Shown: positions 59,286 through 62,659 of the stretch, piece after piece
Numbering within the stretch: position 1 is the stretch's first letter
Layout: every line of letters starts with the position of its first letter
Assembly: GCA_002501655.1 (NCBI GenBank)
Contig: DANY01000012.1
Location: 1-62,659 of the forward strand
DNA length: 62,659 nucleotides
Reading direction: 5' to 3'
From: Methanoculleus sp. UBA303
GTDB lineage: Archaea; Halobacteriota; Methanomicrobia; Methanomicrobiales; Methanoculleaceae
Notes under the pieces: generated by a model
What the model was told of the DNA's origin: nothing
The model's input: only the letters and a program-made list of their open reading frames with translations
The model's database searches: none
Translations under genes and position numbers: made by a program

Positions 59286-60719
59286 GTGAATCTGGAATTT
59301 CTGCCCGCGATCATCCTGATCCTCAACAGCATATTCGCCGTCACCGTCGTCTTCTTCGAGCGGAGAAACCCGACGGCGGCTCTGGCCTGGCTGGTGGTCC
59401 TCTTCTCCTTGCCGTCGGTCGGCTTTGTGCTCTACCTGCTCTTCGGGCAGAACTACACCCGGCAGAGGATGTTCGTCATCAAGGAGAAGGAGGATCGGCG
59501 TTTCCTCCGGGAGGCTTTTGAGGAGCAGCACCGTGAGTTCACCGGCCGCCGCTACCGGTTCACCACCTCGGAGGCAGCAGAGTTTCGTGATACGATCGTT
59601 CTCCTTCTCCGGAACAACCGGGCGTTCCTGACCGAGGAGAACCGGGTCGATATCTATACCCGGGGTGACGAGAAGTTCGACGCCCTCTTTGCCGCGATCC
59701 GGGGGGCACGCGACCACATCCACCTGGAGTACTTCATCCTCAACAACGACGAACTCGGGCGGGCGGTCATCCACGCCCTCGCCGAGAAGGCACGGGAAGG
59801 CGTCGAGGTCCGCCTCCTCTTCGATGCGATGGGGACCCGGGCCGGGGGCGGGTCGCGGAAGGCCTTCTCTGAACTGACCGACGCCGGCGGGAAGATCGGT
59901 GTCTTCTTCCCCTCGGTCTACCGGGTCAACTACCGCAACCACCGAAAGATCGCGGTCATCGACGGGGTGACCGGGTTCATCGGCGGGTTCAACATCGGGG
60001 ACGACTACCTGGGGAAAGGGCCGCTCGGCCCGTGGCGCGACACGGCCTTCCAGGTCACCGGAAAGGCCGTCCAGCTCCTCCAGCTCCGGTTCTTCCTTGA
60101 CTGGCATTACGTGACCGACGAGTACCCGGGGCTCGCGCCCCGCTACTTCCCCGATCCCGGCACTCCCGGCACAACTCCGATCCAGATCGTCTCCGGCGGC
60201 CCGGACACCCGGTGGAACGCCATAAAAGAGGGCTACATCAAACTGATCAACTCGGCCCGGGAGTCGGTCTCCATCCAGACGCCCTATTTCATACCTGATG
60301 AGAGCGTTACCGACGCCCTCCGGCTTGCGGCGCTCTCCGGTGTCGACGTCCGGATCATGATACCCTGCAAGCCCGACCACCCGTTCGTCTATTGGGCGAC
60401 GCTCTCGTTCGTCGGCGACCTCCTCGACGCCGGGGTGCGGGCCTACACCTACGATGCCGGGTTTCTCCACGCAAAGACGATCGTCGTCGACGGGAAGGCG
60501 GGGTCGGTCGGGAGCGCGAACTGGGACGTCCGGAGTTTCCGGCTGAACTTTGAGGCGAACGCCTTCTTCTACGATGCGGCGGTCGGGGCCGATCTGGCAC
60601 GGCGTTTTGAGGAGGACCTGGATGTCTGCACCGAGATCACGCCGGAGCGCTACCGGGCGCGATCCCGCTGGATCCGGGTCAAGGAATCAATCTCCCGGCT
60701 CTTCTCGCCCCTCGGGTGA
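59286..60719 (+). CDS. cls: Cardiolipin synthase-like phospholipase D enzyme
   Basis: A 477-residue Cls-type protein: two N-terminal helices with ERRNPTAALAWLVVLFSLPS, GQNYTRQRMF, first HKD motif YRNHRKIAVIDGVTGFIGGFN, and second FLHAKTIVVDGKAGSVGSANWD. It would transfer phosphatidyl groups; in archaea it makes ether-linked cardiolipin analogues from phosphatidylglycerol. GTG 59286 follows GGGAGG by 7 bases. Length normal. Confidence 0.94.
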   Translation: MNLEFLPAIILILNSIFAVTVVFFERRNPTAALAWLVVLFSLPSVGFVLYLLFGQNYTRQRMFVIKEKEDRRFLREAFEEQHREFTGRRYRFTTSEAAEFRDTIVLLLRNNRAFLTEENRVDIYTRGDEKFDALFAAIRGARDHIHLEYFILNNDELGRAVIHALAEKAREGVEVRLLFDAMGTRAGGGSRKAFSELTDAGGKIGVFFPSVYRVNYRNHRKIAVIDGVTGFIGGFNIGDDYLGKGPLGPWRDTAFQVTGKAVQLLQLRFFLDWHYVTDEYPGLAPRYFPDPGTPGTTPIQIVSGGPDTRWNAIKEGYIKLINSARESVSIQTPYFIPDESVTDALRLAALSGVDVRIMIPCKPDHPFVYWATLSFVGDLLDAGVRAYTYDAGFLHAKTIVVDGKAGSVGSANWDVRSFRLNFEANAFFYDAAVGADLARRFEEDLDVCTEITPERYRARSRWIRVKESISRLFSPLG

Positions 60720-60725
60720 GGGGTC

Positions 60726-61592
60726 TCACCCGTTCAGCCGGGTCCGGACGAACCTCTTAATCCGGGGGAGGTCCTGCTCCCACCGGGCCTGGAGGATGGG
60801 GACGGCGTAGGGGAGATGGTGCGGGAGGACTGCGGTCCCCATCATGGCCTTCTCGACGAGCGGCCGCTCGCGGCCGATGACGACCGTTTTTCTCTTGCGG
60901 ATGGCGTCCAGGAGCTCTTCCACGGTATCGGCCTCAGCGCAGGTGACGACCCCGCCGAGCTCGTGGAGGAGGTGACCGTCGGTCCCGCCGGTTCGCCCGA
61001 GGCTGTGGGCGACCGCGAGTCCGGCCGCCTTCAGGTTGTGGGACCGGGCCATACCGCCGCAGATCACCTCGAGGGCGTCGAGGCGGGAGAAGACCTCTTC
61101 ACCGATGCACTTGCCGGCGATGCACCGCTGGACTCCCCGGTTCAGGAAGGCGTAACCGCAGGGGTGCGCCTCGGCGGCGACGCAGGAGTAGTCCTCCCGG
61201 CGATCGAGGATATCCGCGGTGTCAAGGCGTATCGCGGTGAACGGACCGTTCCTCCGGTTCTTCTCGATGTGGCGCCGGTAGAAGTCCTGGAGGTCTGCGG
61301 CCGAGTAGAAGTAGAAGAGAACGTGCGGACCGTCGTTGGCGCTGACCTCGATCCCGGGGATGAGGGGGACGTGGATCTTCTGCCGCTCTGCCTCGGCTAC
61401 GCCGCTTGTCTGGTTGTGGTCGGTGATCGCAAGCCCGATTCCCCGCCGGGCCGCGAGTTTCAGCGCGTCCCGCACACGGGTGGCGGAGTCGGAGTGCCGG
61501 GTATGGAAGTGCAGGTCAGCAGGGAGCAGCCCGAGCCGCCGGATTGTTTCCGGCAGGGGTTTTTCGAATACGATGTCTTTATAATAGTGCAT
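60726..61592 (-). CDS. PHP-domain metal-dependent phosphoesterase
   Basis: A 288-residue PHP protein: LPADLHFHTRHSDSATRVRDAL, LAITDHNQTSG, IPGIEVSANDGPH, AEAHPCGYAFL and GTDGHLLHELGGV supply the metal-binding His and Asp residues. It hydrolyses a phosphomonoester or nucleotide; substrate not known. It converges on cls with a 6-base gap. Confidence 0.92.
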   Translation of the reverse strand: MHYYKDIVFEKPLPETIRRLGLLPADLHFHTRHSDSATRVRDALKLAARRGIGLAITDHNQTSGVAEAERQKIHVPLIPGIEVSANDGPHVLFYFYSAADLQDFYRRHIEKNRRNGPFTAIRLDTADILDRREDYSCVAAEAHPCGYAFLNRGVQRCIAGKCIGEEVFSRLDALEVICGGMARSHNLKAAGLAVAHSLGRTGGTDGHLLHELGGVVTCAEADTVEELLDAIRKRKTVVIGRERPLVEKAMMGTAVLPHHLPYAVPILQARWEQDLPRIKRFVRTRLNG

Positions 61593-61719
61593 GGGATCGC
61601 TGTCTGTCTGATCACCGGTAGGTTGCCGGGGCTGAAAAAGGGTTCCTTGTCACCTCGTGCCCCTTCGACCCTGCTCCCATAGTCGGTCAAGGGCCGTCGC
61701 CGGGTGGTTGCTCTCGCGG

Positions 61720-62331
61720 TCACTCTCCCCGGAGTTCTTCATGGACCATCTTTCTCGTGAGTTCCTCCTTTGAGAACTCCGAGAGGTAACGGTTCCCGGC
61801 GAGTGCCACGGCGACTGCCCCGACGAGGACGAAGATCATATCGAGCATGGTGTCGTCGAGGCCGTGCTGGAGGGTTGTCCCGAGGAAGGTGTCGAACAAC
61901 CACTCGTAGATCTCCCAGAACCCCTCCATCGCCATCGCGGCGATGATGATGAACCCGACGATCATCCGCCGGGAGAGGTTCAGCCTGCTGAACCGGTCGA
62001 GGAGTAGGACGACGACGAAGGCGAGCACCGAGACGGTTATCCCGGAGATGAGGTGGGCGACCTTGTCGTAATAAGGGTAGTATATGTCGTAGTACCCCAG
62101 GACTCCGCCGGCTATGTGGAGGTAGAGCGAGAGGGCTATGAGGAGGTTGACCTGCCAGGGAAGTACGATGCTCCACCGGCGGGTGATGATGGCGGGAACC
62201 ATCGTTAAGCCGAGCGCGAGGATGCCGCCGAAGACCTGTGAGTAATCCTCGAGTGAGAATGCGATGAGGATGTTCACAACGATGAGGGACTGGAAGAGGT
62301 AGGCGAGGTAGAGGCCGGCGGGTCTCTTCAT
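61720..62331 (-). CDS. Polytopic membrane protein, DUF2238-like
   Basis: A 203-residue protein with about six helices (LYLAYLFQSLIVVNILIAF, FGGILALGLTMVPAII, LIALSLYLHIAGGVLGYYDIYYPYYDKVAHLISG, AFVVVLLLDRF, IIIAAMAMEGFWEIYEWLFD, DMIFVLVGAVAVALAG; listed as regions). YYDKVAHLISG and GFWEIYEWLFD with DTMLDM resemble YjdF/DUF2238 metal-ion-like membrane proteins. ATG 62331 is used. Function unknown. Confidence 0.75.
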   Translation of the reverse strand: MKRPAGLYLAYLFQSLIVVNILIAFSLEDYSQVFGGILALGLTMVPAIITRRWSIVLPWQVNLLIALSLYLHIAGGVLGYYDIYYPYYDKVAHLISGITVSVLAFVVVLLLDRFSRLNLSRRMIVGFIIIAAMAMEGFWEIYEWLFDTFLGTTLQHGLDDTMLDMIFVLVGAVAVALAGNRYLSEFSKEELTRKMVHEELRGE

Positions 62332-62410
62332 CTCGAATGGGCAAGGAGACCCCCTGCGCAAGCGGGGGGAGGAATTGCCCGGGCCAGCCCCGTACACTTT
62401 CGCGCTGCAT

Positions 62411-62427
62411 GGTTATTCTTAATAACC
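62411..62427. repeat. Perfect 7-base hairpin before tnpB
   Basis: GGTTATT and AATAACC around CTT, 24 bases before the tnpB start. It may be the left-end structure of the element or a promoter dyad. Confidence 0.45.
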
Positions 62428-62450
62428 GGTGAGAAACAGAGAATATCCCC

Positions 62451-62659
62451 ATGGCACTGCGAGTCGTCAGCAACTCTCTCCGTCTTCCCAAGAAGACGTT
62501 CCAGATTATCGACACGCTCGCGTACCATGCCAAGAGCCTGTATAACGTGGGGCTGTACAACGTCCGGCAGCACTCTGCAACGCACCGAGAAAACCGCGCG
62601 ATCCTGCAGGGGATCCGCCCGGCTCTCACCTCCGGGGTTGAGGTGTTGGTTGGATCCTA
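62451..62659 (+). CDS. tnpB: TnpB (IS200/IS605-type) N-terminal part, cut by the window end
   Basis: A 69-residue start of a TnpB RNA-guided nuclease: MALRVVSNSLRLPKKTFQII, then TLAYHAKSLYNVGLYNVRQH, characteristic of IS1341-like archaeal TnpB. The RuvC-like catalytic parts lie past the window. No tnpA is adjacent, so this is a tnpB-only element or a domesticated copy. The first 70 bases of the window look like the end of a similar element. Confidence 0.85.
   Translation, partial: MALRVVSNSLRLPKKTFQIIDTLAYHAKSLYNVGLYNVRQHSATHRENRAILQGIRPALTSGVEVLVGS

Noticed and set aside
1..62659. CRISPR arrays, rRNA and tRNA genes
   Set aside because: No regularly spaced repeats, rRNA segments or tRNA-like cloverleaf with a CCA-type end were seen on reading the gaps, though short or intron-containing tRNA genes could be missed without a dedicated search.

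Overview
The window is a GC-rich stretch of archaeal chromosome, most likely from a methanogen of the order Methanomicrobiales (Methanoculleus-like). Evidence: an Orc1/Cdc6 initiator with archaeal origin recognition boxes (ORBs), Hel308, a KEOPS Cgi121 subunit, aEF1B, archaeal type TyrRS and type II GAPDH, Tsr3, RIO1, an MfnE-like kinase of methanofuran synthesis, DUF3821-type surface proteins, and many HTH-PAS regulators. Promoters look archaeal (TATA about 25 bases before leaderless or nearly leaderless starts). No rRNA, tRNA or CRISPR array was seen. Family names are recognised from sequence motifs, not from a database search.

Layout. 1-4596: the tail of a tnpB-type insertion element, an ArsR-like regulator, then a tightly packed minus-strand operon purA-trm112-(membrane protein)-cbiB-pdxS-pdxT. 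4597-9099: the replication origin neighbourhood. A minus-strand operon orc1/cdc6-lrp-aminotransferase lies between two ORB clusters (4951/5167 and 8322/8463/9006); the second surrounds an AT-rich segment. 9100-15710: information-processing genes (moaB, cgi121, hel308 with a sixth ORB at its start, a KH protein, rio1, tyrS) and gap. 15992-22557: tandem GNAT acetyltransferases, small conserved proteins, a secreted three-repeat protein, two KTSC proteins, a ROK kinase and a dual-specificity phosphatase. 22934-31496: an ABC exporter pair, alpha-glucan phosphorylase, a GNAT remnant joined to a TauE/SafE transporter, a transglutaminase-like protein with a coupled membrane-anchored partner, a lipoprotein and a HEAT protein.

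31700-39595: two paralogous HTH-PAS regulators flank a methyltransferase, a DUF72 protein, a larC remnant, tsr3, and an unusual TudS-like/deoxyribosyltransferase fusion; before the second regulator is a 600-base gap with consecutive hairpins, a candidate structured RNA. 39693-50239: lemA beside a DUF2207 gene broken by a 71-base partial duplication, a four-repeat lipoprotein with a DUF333 tail, two stalked surface proteins, a DASS-type anion transporter next to an adenylate-forming CoA ligase, and an AT-rich PIN toxin-like module with no ordinary start codon. 50370-62659: glutaredoxin plus ferredoxin-disulfide reductase/rubredoxin, a pair of small HTH regulators preceded by a perfect 25-base palindrome, a secreted phospholipase D-like protein, mfnE-like kinase, zinc-finger protein, aEF1B, malate dehydrogenase, a zinc-ribbon methyltransferase, membrane proteins, cardiolipin synthase, a PHP phosphoesterase and the start of a second tnpB.

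The best-supported biology is the origin region with its six outward-facing ORBs. The most promising undescribed items are the 51890-51914 operator with its HTH pair, the structured intergenic element at 37505-37820, the TudS-like/deoxyribosyltransferase fusion and the start-less PIN module.
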